A stretch of DNA of 64,000 nucleotides from an uncultured Methylobacillus sp. (GTDB lineage: Bacteria; Pseudomonadota; Gammaproteobacteria; Burkholderiales; Methylophilaceae). The translations under genes and the position numbers were made by a program. The stretch is taken from NCBI GenBank assembly GCA_903824575.1, contig CAIJXJ010000170.1, positions 62,001 through 126,000 of the forward strand, in the 5' to 3' direction. Each line of letters opens with the position of its first letter. The first letter of the stretch is position 1. Positions 47,243-57,482 of the stretch are shown piece after piece. Under the pieces are notes generated by a model. It was not told the DNA's origin and ran no database searches. It saw only the letters and a list, made by a program, of their open reading frames with translations.

Positions 47243-48540
47243 GCCGAACCCTCCAGTGACAAGGCTGCCAGAGGCAGCCAGACGCGTGTAACGGCGCCGC
47301 CCCCGGCGAGATTCTCCAGCGTGACCGTGCCGTTAAAGCGCCCCATAATGATGCGTGCCAGATAAAGTCCCAACCCCATGCCATGCTCCGGTTTGGTGGT
47401 AAAAAATGGGGTACCAGCCTGCCGTGCAACCTCAGGGGCTACCCCCGCACCCTGATCCACTATTTCAAACGTACATTCACTCAATGTCCATGCACCCTGC
47501 ACCCGGATGCTTTCGGGTGAAGCATCGGCAGCATTATCAAGCAGATTCACCAGAGCCTGGCCCAGCGTGCGATCTACCATGATCAAGGGTGCAGGCATGA
47601 CGCCCTGCAAAATAAAAGCGCATTGAGTGCGCGGGTGCGCATCACGCCACCGTTCGAGCAAACCATGTAGAAACTGGTCGAGGGGTATTCCGTGGCCGTC
47701 TTCGGTACGTGATTGTCCTGCCGTTGCGGTCAGACCAGAGATTATTTCCTTGCACCGATCGAGCTGCGTCCTGAGCAAGGTCAGATCCTTCACCAATTCA
47801 TCCCGGTCGGCATAATCGCGTATCAACTCGCGAGTCAGCACTGTCATCGTCGCCAGTGGCGTCCCAAGTTCATGCGCTGCACCGGCAGCCAAAGACCCTA
47901 AAGCAAGCATGCGCTCACCTTCAAGTGCCTTTTCCCGTGCTTTCGCAATCAGATGATCAACTTCGCGCAGGCTGCGGCCCATGCGTTCGACAAACAAGGC
48001 AATGACGCCCGCACTGACGACGAAGCCGGCCCACATGCCAAGCAGGTGGACGCTGAAGCCACCGTCATGCTGCATGTGCATGCCACCCGACATCGACATC
48101 ATGGGTAGTGGGCGATACCAGAACATCAAGGCGCTGTAACAGGCCACCGACAAAGCCGCGACTAACCAGGTATGCCACCAGGGCAAAGCGACGGCCGCCA
48201 CCGTGAGTGGCAGCAGATACATCCAGACGAATGGATTGGTATAGCCGCCAGTGACATAGAACAAACCCGTCAGGATGGCCATGTCCAGCAGTAACTGGAT
48301 CAAAAGTTCCGGATCGCTGACCGAGTTCAGACGCCCAAGACGCCACCAGGTGCCGGCGTTGAGTGTCAGCATCAAAAGCACCGCGCCCGCCACTGCCCAC
48401 ACCGGCAACTGGACATCATAGCGGCTGATGGCGGCCCAGCCGGCACCTGCCAATACCGCTGCCATGACATTGCGCAGCCAGAACAGACGATGCAAATTCT
48501 TGTAGGCCGCAGTCTGCGGAAGATTGGATGAAACACTCAT
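47239..48540 (-). CDS. regB: Redox sensor histidine kinase, RegB/PrrB family
   Basis: I prefer ATG 48540, giving 433 residues. Six transmembrane helices fill the N-terminal half and contain GGYTNPF, which fits the GGxxNPF quinone-sensing heptapeptide of RegB. The H-box is AAGAAHELGTPLATM, and the N, G1 and G2 boxes follow (NLLDNAADASPE, DQGAGV, GMGLGLYLARII). I do not see the classical redox Cys of RegB after the H-box (CxxxL region), so quinone sensing may dominate. Confidence 0.88.
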   Translation of the reverse strand: MSVSSNLPQTAAYKNLHRLFWLRNVMAAVLAGAGWAAISRYDVQLPVWAVAGAVLLMLTLNAGTWWRLGRLNSVSDPELLIQLLLDMAILTGLFYVTGGYTNPFVWMYLLPLTVAAVALPWWHTWLVAALSVACYSALMFWYRPLPMMSMSGGMHMQHDGGFSVHLLGMWAGFVVSAGVIALFVERMGRSLREVDHLIAKAREKALEGERMLALGSLAAGAAHELGTPLATMTVLTRELIRDYADRDELVKDLTLLRTQLDRCKEIISGLTATAGQSRTEDGHGIPLDQFLHGLLERWRDAHPRTQCAFILQGVMPAPLIMVDRTLGQALVNLLDNAADASPESIRVQGAWTLSECTFEIVDQGAGVAPEVARQAGTPFFTTKPEHGMGLGLYLARIIMGRFNGTVTLENLAGGGAVTRVWLPLAALSLEGSA

Positions 48541-48625
48541 GGCATGCATTCTAGCGCAGCGAACCTTACCACCGGGTGCGACATATTGCCGCGCCACAAT
48601 CTTGCACGCCTTAGACATGATTCGG

Positions 48626-48653
48626 CTTGAAATATTCTTAAACTGCCCCACCT
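48626..48653 (+). promoter_or_regulatory. Sigma32 (RpoH) heat-shock promoter of clpB
   Basis: CTTGAAA (48626-48632), a 13-base spacer and CCCCACCT (48646-48653) match the RpoH consensus almost exactly. It lies about 30 bases upstream of the clpB start. Confidence 0.9.
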
Positions 48654-48683
48654 TGTACCTGACAAATTAACCAAGGAACAGCC

Positions 48684-51263
48684 ATGCGCTTCGATAAACT
48701 CACCACCAAGTTTCAACAAGCCCTGAACGACGCCCAGAGCCTTGCCGTGGGGAGCGACAACCCGCACATCGAGCCTCAGCATCTGTTGCTGGCCCTGTTG
48801 CAGCAAGAAGATAGCGGCACGACTTCCATGCTGTCACGCGCCGGAGTCAATCTGGTGCCATTACGGGCCGCCCTGCAGTTGGCCATCAACCGACTGCCCA
48901 AGGTCGAGGGAAATGCCGGTGAAGTCAGCATCTCGCGCGACCTCAATAACCTGCTCAACGTCACCGACAAAGCGGCGCAAAAGCATGGGGACGCCTTTAT
49001 CGCCAGCGAAATGTTCCTGCTGGCACTGCTTGATGACAAGGGCGAAACCGGTCGCCTGCTGAAAGAAAATGGACTCAACAAAAAAGCCATGGAACAGGCG
49101 ATTGCTGCGGTTCGTGGTGGCGACAACGTGCAGGACGCCGAGGCCGAAGGTAGCCGCGAGGCACTGAAGAAATACACGCTGGACCTGACCGAGCGCGCCC
49201 GCATGGGCAAGCTGGACCCCGTAATCGGGCGAGATGACGAGATCCGTCGCGCCATCCAGGTATTGCAGCGCCGCACCAAGAACAATCCGGTCCTGATCGG
49301 TGAACCGGGCGTCGGCAAGACCGCCATCGTTGAGGGCTTGGCGCAGCGCATCATCAACGGCGAAGTGCCGGAGACGCTCAAGAACAAAAAAGTGCTGTCC
49401 CTCGACATGGCGGCGCTCCTGGCCGGCACCAAGTATCGAGGTGAATTTGAGGAACGCCTGAAATCCGTTCTGAAGGAATTGGCGCAGGACGAAGGACGCA
49501 CCATCGTCTTCATCGACGAACTGCATACCATGGTCGGCGCCGGCAAGGCCGAAGGCGCCATGGATGCCGGCAACATGCTCAAACCCTCACTCGCTCGTGG
49601 CGAGTTACATTGCGTGGGTGCCACCACCCTGGACGAATACCGCAAATACATCGAGAAAGATGCCGCGCTGGAGCGCCGCTTCCAGAAGGTGCTGGTCGAT
49701 GAGCCAACGGTCGAGGCCACCATCGCAATCCTGCGGGGTTTGCAGGAAAAATATGAATTGCACCACGGTGTCGAGATCACCGACCCCGCCATCGTCGCCG
49801 CTGCCGAGCTGTCTCATCGCTATATCACGGATCGCTTCCTGCCTGACAAGGCCATCGATCTGATCGACGAGGCGGCATCGCGGGTGCGCATGGAAATAGA
49901 CTCAAAACCCGAATCCATGGACAAACTCGACCGCCGCCTGATCCAGCTCAAGATCGAGCGTGAGGCCGTGAAAAAAGAAAAAGACGAGGCCTCGCTGAAG
50001 CGTTTTGGCCTGATCGAAGCCGAGATCGACAGCCTGTCACGCGAATACGCCGACCTCGAAGAGATCTGGAAAGCAGAAAAAGCACAGGTTCAGGGCACAA
50101 CCCATATCAAGGAGGAAATCGATCATTTGCGCGCGCAGATGGTCGATCTGCAACGCACCGGCCAATATGACAAGATGGCTGAAATTCAATATGGCAGCTT
50201 GCCGCAACTGGAATCTCAACTCAAGCAAGCCGAAGCCAGTCAAGGCACTACCATCCGCCACAAGCTGCTGCGCACACAGGTCGGTGCCGAGGAAATCGCC
50301 GAGGTCGTGTCGCGCGCTACCGGCATCCCTGTTTCCAAAATGATGCAGGGCGAGCGCGACAAACTGCTGCAAATGGAAGACAAACTGCATGAACGCGTGG
50401 TCGGGCAGGACGAAGCGGTACGACTGGTAGCCGACGCCATTCGCCGTTCGCGTTCTGGCCTGTCCGACCCCAACCGGCCCTACGGCTCCTTTCTGTTCCT
50501 CGGCCCCACCGGCGTCGGCAAGACTGAATTGTGCAAGACCCTGGCCAACTTCATGTTCGATAGTGAGGATCATCTGATTCGCATCGACATGAGCGAATTC
50601 ATGGAGAAACACTCAGTCGCGCGTCTGATCGGTGCGCCTCCGGGTTACGTCGGTTACGAAGAAGGCGGTTATCTGACTGAAGCTGTGCGCAGGAAGCCCT
50701 ATTCAGTCATCCTGCTGGACGAAGTGGAAAAGGCACATCCGGATGTATTCAACGTGCTGTTGCAGGTGCTGGACGATGGTCGCATGACCGATGGCCAAGG
50801 CCGCACCGTGGACTTCAAGAATACCGTCATCATCATGACATCAAACCTCGGCAGCCAGATGATCCAGAACATGGCCGGTGACGATTATCAGGTCATCAAG
50901 CTGGCGGTGATGGGTGAAGTGAAGAGCTATTTCCGTCCGGAATTCATCAACCGCATCGACGAGGTGGTGGTGTTCCACGCCTTGGGCGAGAAACAGGTCA
51001 AATCCATCGCCGGCATTCAGATGCTGGGCCTGGCGAAACGCCTGAAGGCCATGGAAATGGAGCTGGTGGTATCCGATGCTGCGCTGACGGAAATTGCCAA
51101 CGCCGGCTTCGACCCGGTCTATGGCGCGAGGCCCTTGAAGCGAGCCATCCAGGCCGAGATCGAAAATCCGCTAGCCAAGGAAATCCTGGCCGGAAATTTC
51201 GCCGCCAAGGATACGATCAAGGTCGATTTCAAGGGTGGCCGCATGCATTTCATCAAGGCCTGA
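48684..51263 (+). CDS. clpB: ATP-dependent disaggregase ClpB
   Basis: The 859-residue protein has the N-terminal Clp_N domain, two AAA+ modules with Walker [10 protein letters not shown] and GPTGVGKTE, and the coiled-coil M domain between them (about residues 400-525). It works with DnaK to rescue aggregated proteins. The ribosome binding site AAGGAAC and the RpoH promoter support heat-shock expression. Confidence 0.98.
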   Translation: MRFDKLTTKFQQALNDAQSLAVGSDNPHIEPQHLLLALLQQEDSGTTSMLSRAGVNLVPLRAALQLAINRLPKVEGNAGEVSISRDLNNLLNVTDKAAQKHGDAFIASEMFLLALLDDKGETGRLLKENGLNKKAMEQAIAAVRGGDNVQDAEAEGSREALKKYTLDLTERARMGKLDPVIGRDDEIRRAIQVLQRRTKNNPVLIGEPGVGKTAIVEGLAQRIINGEVPETLKNKKVLSLDMAALLAGTKYRGEFEERLKSVLKELAQDEGRTIVFIDELHTMVGAGKAEGAMDAGNMLKPSLARGELHCVGATTLDEYRKYIEKDAALERRFQKVLVDEPTVEATIAILRGLQEKYELHHGVEITDPAIVAAAELSHRYITDRFLPDKAIDLIDEAASRVRMEIDSKPESMDKLDRRLIQLKIEREAVKKEKDEASLKRFGLIEAEIDSLSREYADLEEIWKAEKAQVQGTTHIKEEIDHLRAQMVDLQRTGQYDKMAEIQYGSLPQLESQLKQAEASQGTTIRHKLLRTQVGAEEIAEVVSRATGIPVSKMMQGERDKLLQMEDKLHERVVGQDEAVRLVADAIRRSRSGLSDPNRPYGSFLFLGPTGVGKTELCKTLANFMFDSEDHLIRIDMSEFMEKHSVARLIGAPPGYVGYEEGGYLTEAVRRKPYSVILLDEVEKAHPDVFNVLLQVLDDGRMTDGQGRTVDFKNTVIIMTSNLGSQMIQNMAGDDYQVIKLAVMGEVKSYFRPEFINRIDEVVVFHALGEKQVKSIAGIQMLGLAKRLKAMEMELVVSDAALTEIANAGFDPVYGARPLKRAIQAEIENPLAKEILAGNFAAKDTIKVDFKGGRMHFIKA

Positions 51264-51446
51264 TACTCGGGGAGAAATCATGGCCAGAAGCAGACCATTG
51301 ATTCGACATTGATGGCACGCCTGTGGGCGCCCGTTAGATTGCACGCAGTTGATACGTACGGATACGAAACAAATCCATATCGACACAGGTCAGACACATA
51401 TGGTTGTTCCAATACAGGTTGGCGTCGAGTTGACTGGAGTCATGTC

Positions 51447-51884
51447 ATGAAAAAATTATTAACGGTGCTGCTACTGACGATCGCATCGACCAACCCGGCA
51501 ATGGCTGATGGCGCTTACGGACATGGTGGCGGTCATGGCGTCAGCGGTCATGGTGGAGGTGGAGAACATGGCGGTGGCGGAGGAGCCTGGTGGATTATTC
51601 CTGCGCTAATCGGTGGCACCCTGATTTATGAACTCAGCCAGCCGCAGCCGGCATATAGCCAGCCTGCCACGATCTATGTAGAACCGCAGCCGCAGATTTA
51701 TGGTCCGCGCACCACCTATGCGCCCGAAGTCCCGTCTTCAGTGGCGCAGAGCTGGTATTACTGTGCCTCATCCAACGCCTATTATCCTTATGTACGTTCA
51801 TGCCCTGATGGATGGCAAGCCGTACCGACGACGCCTCCTACAGCCTCGTCAAGCTCACCCCCTCCTCCGCCCCAGCCGAGATAA
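51447..51884 (+). CDS. Secreted Gly/His-rich, proline-tailed small protein
   Basis: From ATG 51447 the protein has 145 residues. A signal peptide ends at AMADG (about residue 21), followed by a Gly/His-rich stretch (GGGEHGGGGGAW), one hydrophobic segment, a Tyr/Pro/Gln-rich region and a domain with two Cys (YYCASSNAYYPYVRSCPDGW). A Ser/Pro tail ends the protein. Similar small envelope proteins of betaproteobacteria are known only as hypothetical proteins. It is probably periplasmic or outer-membrane associated. Confidence 0.75.
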   Translation: MKKLLTVLLLTIASTNPAMADGAYGHGGGHGVSGHGGGGEHGGGGGAWWIIPALIGGTLIYELSQPQPAYSQPATIYVEPQPQIYGPRTTYAPEVPSSVAQSWYYCASSNAYYPYVRSCPDGWQAVPTTPPTASSSSPPPPPQPR

Positions 51885-51938
51885 TTCAAGCACTTGGGAG
51901 CCATTTCGAAACAGCCTGAAGCGACTTCTCGAAACGAC

Positions 51939-52244
51939 TCAAACAATCGTAAATATTTTTCCAAAATTGGCAATATCGAGTATCTGCCGCACCGAGTTAA
52001 CGCACTGGGTCAGCCGCAGGGGGATGTCAATGGCCGTGGCGCGTTCCTTGACCAGCAACAGCATGCCAAGTGCGGAACTATCCATGTAGTCAACCTCACC
52101 CAGATCAATATCAAGCGCCCGAACGCCAGCTTCATTGAGCGTTGTTTCATAGTTATCACGAAATATACGACGCGCCTTGAAATCAAAGCGCCCCTGCAAC
52201 TTCAGAGTAAGCACGCCACCCTCCATCGATTGATGAATTCGCAT
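51939..52244 (-). CDS. STAS-domain anti-sigma factor antagonist-like protein
   Basis: The 101-residue protein has the SpoIIAA-like STAS fold, with the phosphorylatable serine in MDSSALGMLLL. Such proteins are switches controlled by a serine kinase and a PP2C-type phosphatase. Neither partner is next to it, so its partner is unknown. Confidence 0.85.
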   Translation of the reverse strand: MRIHQSMEGGVLTLKLQGRFDFKARRIFRDNYETTLNEAGVRALDIDLGEVDYMDSSALGMLLLVKERATAIDIPLRLTQCVNSVRQILDIANFGKIFTIV

Positions 52245-52426
52245 GTCTGATCACCCTCAAAAAATCATTCCGACATTGGTTCCGGTAGCAATAATCATCG
52301 CTTAACGAACGCTTCTATCAGCACGCCGTCGTCCATCATTTTCATTGATCAGAATGAAAATACTATGGTGCTGGTCAATATTTTGATGCATAAAGCCGGT
52401 GCCATTCATCAGCTTGTAAAGCACGT

Positions 52427-52624
52427 CTAAGCTTTGGTGTTGATATTGTGACCGGTTGTTCCTACCGGTCTATTGATAGGGCCTTGTTCCGGTAGTGGTG
52501 GCGTTATTGACTGCATTGATGCATTTACTGCATCTCGCATTGCCGACTGTGATGTTGCCTGCGTAGCTTGCTGTACAACAGCCTGCACCAAATTATCCAT
52601 TGACAGATTAAATCCAATAGCCAT
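52427..52624 (-). CDS. Small conserved-looking protein, possibly YjfB-like
   Basis: The 65-residue soluble protein starts MAIGFNLSMDNLVQAVVQQA, with GGAGA seven bases upstream. A Gln/Ala/Ser-rich helix (about residues 8-40) is followed by a Pro-rich tail. It faintly recalls the putative motility protein YjfB. I do not assign a function. Confidence 0.5.
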   Translation of the reverse strand: MAIGFNLSMDNLVQAVVQQATQATSQSAMRDAVNASMQSITPPLPEQGPINRPVGTTGHNINTKA

Positions 52625-52834
52625 AACCGTTCTCCAATCGTTTCAATCCTTACCTTACGCTAGCTTGATCAATAATGGAATCAGGCAATTCCCTATATTG
52701 ATCTAAGGTTTTTCCTTAGAGAAACGCTGATTTATTCGAAATTTCATAGTCATTAAAACGTAGTGCTATTACAAAATGTTAAGGGTTCTCTGATGCCTGC
52801 CCATCACCTTGGTCAATATCAAAGTGACTGTTCT

Positions 52835-53460
52835 TTAATCAAAAATTTGCTCGCCACCCGCTAGCGCTAGCAGAGGAACAGTCTCCACCCTATCCGTCAA
52901 GGAATAACGCTTTACACCTGGATAAATCACTGCGACGCGCTCCAACTCCAAATCAACTAATGCCGTGCGAATCGAAGGTGTCATCCTTGGCACATCAGTG
53001 CGCTTGCACTCGACACCAAGCAATCGATCGCCTCTCCGCAGCAGCAAATCGATTTCCGCTCCCTGATGAGTGGCCCAGAAGAATGCCTCGTCATGTGGTT
53101 CGGTCATCAAAATCTGTTCAATCACAAACCCCTCCCAGGATGCACCCACCTTTGGATGGTTCAACAACCCCTTGTCCGAAGATACCCCTAATAATTCGTG
53201 CAGCAAGCCGCTGTCGCGGACGTAAACCTTAGGAGATTTAATTTGGCGCTTACTTAGGTTGGCATGCCAAGGTTGCAATTGGCGGATCATAAAGGCATCC
53301 GTCAGCAGATCTAGATGACGCCGCATCGTCGATTCGCTCACCCCAAGTGCACGCGATGGTTCTGCCGCATTCCAAGTCTGGCCGTGATAATGCGCAAGCA
53401 TTGTCCAGAAACGCTGTAACGCAATCGCAGGCACCCGGACACCCCATTGAGGCAAATCAC
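52835..53460 (-). pseudogene. C-terminal half of IS-interrupted AAA/DUF4143 ATPase
   Basis: The frame continues the ATPase begun at 55334 after removal of the IS. It holds the DUF4143 nuclease-like domain (GASWEGFVIEQIL, GAEIDLLLRRGDRLLGVECKR). The junction rebuilds LLERDLPQWG across the 3-bp target duplication. The frame's apparent N-terminus (53461-53602) is IS sequence. Without a start codon it is probably not made. Confidence 0.85.
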
Positions 53461-53525
53461 TATAGTGGACCCCGTTTTTAGGACAGTAGATTAAGATGGT
53501 AGCCTGCTGTAAAAAGGAGCAGGTT

Positions 53526-53819
53526 GTGAGCGAAAAGAAGCGCAAGAATTTCAGCGGTGAGTTCAAGGCCAAGGTGGCTCTCGAGGCGATCCGTGGCATC
53601 AAGACGGTGAACGAAATTGGCCAAGAGTCAGGCGTTCATCCATCGCAAGTCGGATTGTGGAAGAAAGAGTTGCAGGCACAGGCGGGAAGCCTGTTTGATG
53701 CCAAGCGTGGGCCGAAACCCGTTGATCCATCGTCGAGCCCGGAGCGGCTGTATTCAGAGATCGGTCGCTTGAAGATGGAGCTGGACTGGCTTAAAAAAAA
53801 GTCCGGGATCAGCCAATAG
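53526..53819 (+). CDS. IS3-family transposase OrfA
   Basis: A GTG at 53526 with AAGGAGC upstream begins a 97-residue protein with a helix-turn-helix (KKRKNFSGEFKAKVALEAI) and a leucine-zipper-like C-terminus. Near the end an A8 tract (53793-53800) in a CTTAAAAAAAAG context is a likely -1 slippage site that fuses OrfA to OrfB. Confidence 0.93.
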   Translation: MSEKKRKNFSGEFKAKVALEAIRGIKTVNEIGQESGVHPSQVGLWKKELQAQAGSLFDAKRGPKPVDPSSSPERLYSEIGRLKMELDWLKKKSGISQ

Positions 53820-53887
53820 ACGTACGCAAGCAATGGGTTGGCACCAGTGAGCCACTGGCGCTGACCCGACAATGTGAACTGACTGGC

Positions 53888-54766
53888 GTGGCACGATCCG
53901 CAGCTTATGCGCCCTTGGTCGCCGCGAAGCCGGACGAGGATGAGTTGGTGCTGTTGGGATTGATTGACGTTGAGTACACACGTCACCCGTTTTACGGCAG
54001 TCGCAAGATCAAGATTTACCTGTGGGCCTTAGGATACAAGATCAACCGCAAGCGTGTGCAGCGATTGATGCTTTTGCTAGGCTTGGCGGGCATGGTCCCT
54101 GGTCCGAACACCAGTAGGCCGCACCCGCAGAACAAGATTTACCCATACCTGCTCAGAGGCGTGAAGGTGGTTCGCCCGAATCAGGTGTGGAGTACGGATA
54201 TAACGTATTGCCGCCTTCCGAGGGGTTTTGTGTATCTGGCTGCCGTGATCGACTGGTACTCGCGCAAGGTGCTGTCATGGCGGCTGTCGAATACGCTGGA
54301 TACGGGATTCTGCGTTGACTGCCTGGAGCAGGCGTTGCAGGCCTATGGCGTACCGGAGATATTTAACACCGACCAAGGCTGCCAGTTCACCAGTGCGGTG
54401 TTTACCGATGCGCTCAAGGCCAAGGGCATCAAGATCAGCATGGACGGCCGCGGTCGGGCATTGGACAATATCTTTGTGGAACGGCTCTGGCGCAGCGTCA
54501 AGCACGAGGACGTATATTTGAAGGGCTACGCAACCCTGCCGGAATTGCTGCTGGGCCTGACGGAATACTTTGTGTTTTACAACACGGAAAGGCCTCACCA
54601 GTCACTGGACTACAGTACGCCGGAAATAGTCTATCAGGCAGCGAGTGGTGGCGGAGCAAGCATTGTGGACAAATACGGTGCCAGAGAAAAGCTTGATCAG
54701 GAACAAAAGAAAGAAGCAAAACCGGGGCAGCGCCATTCCGCTGCATGTGAAGGGCTACCCTCTTAA
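53888..54766 (+). CDS. IS3-family transposase OrfB (DDE catalytic part)
   Basis: The frame is open upstream to the A8 slippery site and reads VRDQPIDVRKQWV from 53801, so the natural product is an OrfAB fusion. The integrase core has the DDE residues in [15 protein letters not shown] and [18 protein letters not shown]. The C-terminus ([15 protein letters not shown]) is usual. The GTG at 53888 is only a nominal start. Confidence 0.93.
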   Translation: MARSAAYAPLVAAKPDEDELVLLGLIDVEYTRHPFYGSRKIKIYLWALGYKINRKRVQRLMLLLGLAGMVPGPNTSRPHPQNKIYPYLLRGVKVVRPNQVWSTDITYCRLPRGFVYLAAVIDWYSRKVLSWRLSNTLDTGFCVDCLEQALQAYGVPEIFNTDQGCQFTSAVFTDALKAKGIKISMDGRGRALDNIFVERLWRSVKHEDVYLKGYATLPELLLGLTEYFVFYNTERPHQSLDYSTPEIVYQAASGGGASIVDKYGAREKLDQEQKKEAKPGQRHSAACEGLPS

Positions 54767-54805
54767 ACTCGATGCTTTATTGTCTTGACGGAGGGGTCCA
54801 CCATA

Positions 54806-55334
54806 CACGTTCAAGCAACGTCCGAATGAAACTCTTGCGCCAAGCAAGGCTGTCGGCTTCTTGCGTAGCCAGATAAGATAGCGGAAACCCCCCTCGAAGC
54901 CAAAGCGCCTGTTCTGCCTGCGCGCCAAGCTCAGCCAGGTTAAACCCGCCAATTAAAATATACTCCATACGTCCTGCTAGACTTTCAGATGTCTGACGCA
55001 ACAACTCCCCAGAAGCACTGCCCAAAATCAGGAATCTTGCCGTTAGCGGACTACGATCCGCCAATACGCGCAACACTGGAAACAAACCAGGCCGGCGCTG
55101 CACCTCATCAATCACCACCAAACCATTGAGTTGTCTAAGCGCCGTCATCGGCTCATCCAGACGCGCGAGACTGGCAGGATCTTCCAAGTCAAAATAATTA
55201 ATCGAATCCTCATTGAGAAACTCTCGCGCCAGCGTGGTCTTGCCGCACTGCCGTGGACCAGCCAGCACTACAATGCGGCTGCGACCAAGTGCGGCATGAA
55301 TCGACTCAATCATTGCTTTACGTACTATGTTCAT
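54806..55334 (-). pseudogene. N-terminal half of IS-interrupted AAA/DUF4143 ATPase
   Basis: The half carries the P-loop GPRQCGKTTL near residue 27, the Walker B VVIDEVQRRPGLF and GSASGELLRQTSESLAGR of AAA_14 ATPases. Translation runs into the IS end and stops after WWTPPSRQ. The intact protein would have had about 384 residues. Such ATPases are common single genes of unknown role, often in accessory regions. Confidence 0.85.
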
Positions 55335-55343
55335 GAGCAAACT

Positions 55344-55387
55344 TTACCATGAAATTCGGTTATCTAATATATAGATTTTCATGGTAA
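55344..55387. promoter_or_regulatory. Inverted repeat upstream of the ATPase gene
   Basis: TTACCATGAAATTC (55344-55357) and GATTTTCATGGTAA (55374-55387) pair with one mismatch around a 16-base A/T-rich loop. It lies ten bases upstream of the ATPase start, so it may be its operator or leader hairpin. Confidence 0.55.
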
Positions 55388-55546
55388 TTAGCAGCGATTT
55401 ATCTTGAATTTGCCATAGCCTTTCTGCTTAGTGGAATGGCTAGCTGTTTCATCATTGACGGTGCCAATGGATCATCCGGGTTAAAACACCCGTTCAACCA
55501 CGAAGGGCCTGTCCTGAGCTTACCGAAGGGCATAATTTCAAATAAA

Positions 55547-57292
55547 TCAGCGCTTCCCCAGAGACATTCGTTCACGGACCATGCGAGTCATGGCATCGCG
55601 AATGCGGGGGACGGACCGATGCTTGTAGGCAAAGTCAATTTTGGCATCGTCCAGATGCACCAGCATGCAAGCATTGGCCTCGAATAAAAGCACGTTGCCA
55701 CTTGCCAACAGGCTGCAATCCATGCCACCGTAATCGAGGTCCATGCGCCGCCCGACCTGCTCCACGGCGACAACGGCCTTGGGGCCGAACACCTGACGCC
55801 AATCGGTTAGAAAATCTTCTTCCTCCTGCATCTTCCAGGCGTCCCGCCCCATCCGCGTCCGCCAGTAATGGACCAGCCAGTGATCGCCAATGGCCAGGTG
55901 ATAGGGATATGGCTCACGATCGACGAAAATGAAGCGGTATTTGCGGTAGGCCGCACGCGCGCCCTTGAAATCATGGAAATCGATCTGAAGAAAGCGATCA
56001 TGCGGGACTTCCGCCAAGTAGCCGGACAAGTCTGCCGGGGTATTGATCAGGGCCATATCCTCGCCCCCATGAACACCGCAGGGGCGAATCAGGAAAGGCG
56101 CTGGGAATATCGACAGCCGCTCCAATTGCTCCCGCACCAGGCGGCGCACACCTGGTAGCAGCAATCCCGGAATGTCTCCATACAGGGCCTGCGATGAATC
56201 GCGACCGGTTCGAGCCACGCGTTCAGGGTGGTTAAGCAGGGGTTTGCCCAGGCGCCGGGCAAGGGCTTGTACTGGTTCGGTCTGGCCACCATCGCGCTCG
56301 GCTTCCCCCATCGTATTGAAAATCAGATCGATGCCAGAAAGTTCATCATAACCGACACGGCCCAGAGGCGCATCCGGTTGGTCGGGCGACACCAGATTGA
56401 GCACCCGGGTCTCGAACAGCGTGGGGTCGAACAGGTAGGGAGTGGAAACGAGACCCGCACCAACCCCGCCCAGCAACAAAATTCTGGCCTCCGGCTGCTC
56501 GGTCTGCATTGTAGTCACCAGACCATGGCGACGGGAAATCCCATTGAGGATGGCCCGCACCTCATCGTCACGATGCAGCCGGTTCAGTACGATGGCGAGC
56601 TGTTCCAGGGCGCCATCGTTGTCCGCATCCAAAGCGAGAACAGTGCGGCAAGCCCGTTCCGCAAGCTCCAGTGATCCCGCCGCACAGGCGGCCTTGGCCA
56701 GGTGAAGCAAAATGGGTATGCGCCCGGACACCGAATCGACCGCCGTGCAGGCCAGCGCCGAGAGATGGGCCTCGGCAGCCGCCTCGAAGCGCTGATATTC
56801 AAGCAGTACCACACCCCGAAAGTCATGCGCGGCACCGAAATTGGGATCGATAACCACAGCCCGGTCCACGGCGGCCAAGGCCTCATCCCAGAATCCCAGG
56901 CGAAACAGCGATCCCGCCAGATCGACGAATACCGGGGCAAGCGCAGATCCGCTGTCACAGGCCCGGTGGAACAGTTCGATAGCCGCTCTATCATTGCCCT
57001 GACCCTGTAGCAGGCGCCCCAGATTGTGCAGGCTCACCGGATTGTCCGGCTCCTGTTGCAGATGCCGCCGCAGCAACGACTCTGCTTCAGCCGTGCGGGC
57101 ACTTTCCAGCAGAATTATGCCGAGCATGCATAAGGCGTGAGAATGAAGGGGATCAATCGCCAGAACCTGCCGGTACAAGGCCTGGGCATCCATCAACCGG
57201 CCCGACAGATGGTGCCTGAGGGCAGACTCGATCAAGCCTTCCAGCTTGTCCGGACCTGCTGCCACGCCTGGTTTAACAAATTCCGCCATCAT
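55547..57292 (-). CDS. TPR protein with C-terminal ATP-grasp-like domain
   Basis: The 581-residue protein has about six TPR units in residues 20-260. A middle alpha/beta part follows (ARILLLGGVGAG, LIFNTMGEAERDG). The last 250 residues resemble an ATP-grasp fold, with RRMDLDYGGMDCSLL and LLFEANACMLVH corresponding to the metal-binding strands of RimK-like ligases. ATP-grasp enzymes form amide or ester bonds through an acyl phosphate. The TPR part could hold a protein or peptide substrate. It is a single gene with no recognised operon partners. Confidence 0.7.
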   Translation of the reverse strand: MMAEFVKPGVAAGPDKLEGLIESALRHHLSGRLMDAQALYRQVLAIDPLHSHALCMLGIILLESARTAEAESLLRRHLQQEPDNPVSLHNLGRLLQGQGNDRAAIELFHRACDSGSALAPVFVDLAGSLFRLGFWDEALAAVDRAVVIDPNFGAAHDFRGVVLLEYQRFEAAAEAHLSALACTAVDSVSGRIPILLHLAKAACAAGSLELAERACRTVLALDADNDGALEQLAIVLNRLHRDDEVRAILNGISRRHGLVTTMQTEQPEARILLLGGVGAGLVSTPYLFDPTLFETRVLNLVSPDQPDAPLGRVGYDELSGIDLIFNTMGEAERDGGQTEPVQALARRLGKPLLNHPERVARTGRDSSQALYGDIPGLLLPGVRRLVREQLERLSIFPAPFLIRPCGVHGGEDMALINTPADLSGYLAEVPHDRFLQIDFHDFKGARAAYRKYRFIFVDREPYPYHLAIGDHWLVHYWRTRMGRDAWKMQEEEDFLTDWRQVFGPKAVVAVEQVGRRMDLDYGGMDCSLLASGNVLLFEANACMLVHLDDAKIDFAYKHRSVPRIRDAMTRMVRERMSLGKR

Positions 57293-57482
57293 GCTGAACC
57301 TTCCTGAAGGTAGGGACTCTGAATCTTGGAGGATTTAATCAGCGCTCCCCAAAGAAATCAATCGCTGTTGCCGCAGGGTTGAACAATAAAAGGATACAAA
57401 CTAAGGATTTACTGGCCAACTCAGACAGGCTAAACTCTCGCGGCGTCGTGTCACGCTGGCATTAACAAAAATCAGGTTTTTC

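Larger units (their letters stand above)
53461..54805 (+). mobile_element. IS3-family insertion sequence, 1345 bp
   Basis: The ends are TATAGTGGACCCC and, inverted, TATGGTGGACCCC. A 3-bp direct repeat CAC flanks the element (53458-53460 and 54806-54808). Inside are orfA and orfB in the frameshift layout of the IS3 family. It inserted into an AAA/DUF4143 ATPase gene. Both ends and both ORFs look intact, so it may be active and recent. Confidence 0.93.

Noticed and set aside
55485-55545. CCTGTCCTGAGCTTACCGAAGGG motif as a regulatory site
   Set aside because: A very similar sequence is a common dispersed fragment in many bacterial genomes, so it carries no local meaning that I can support.
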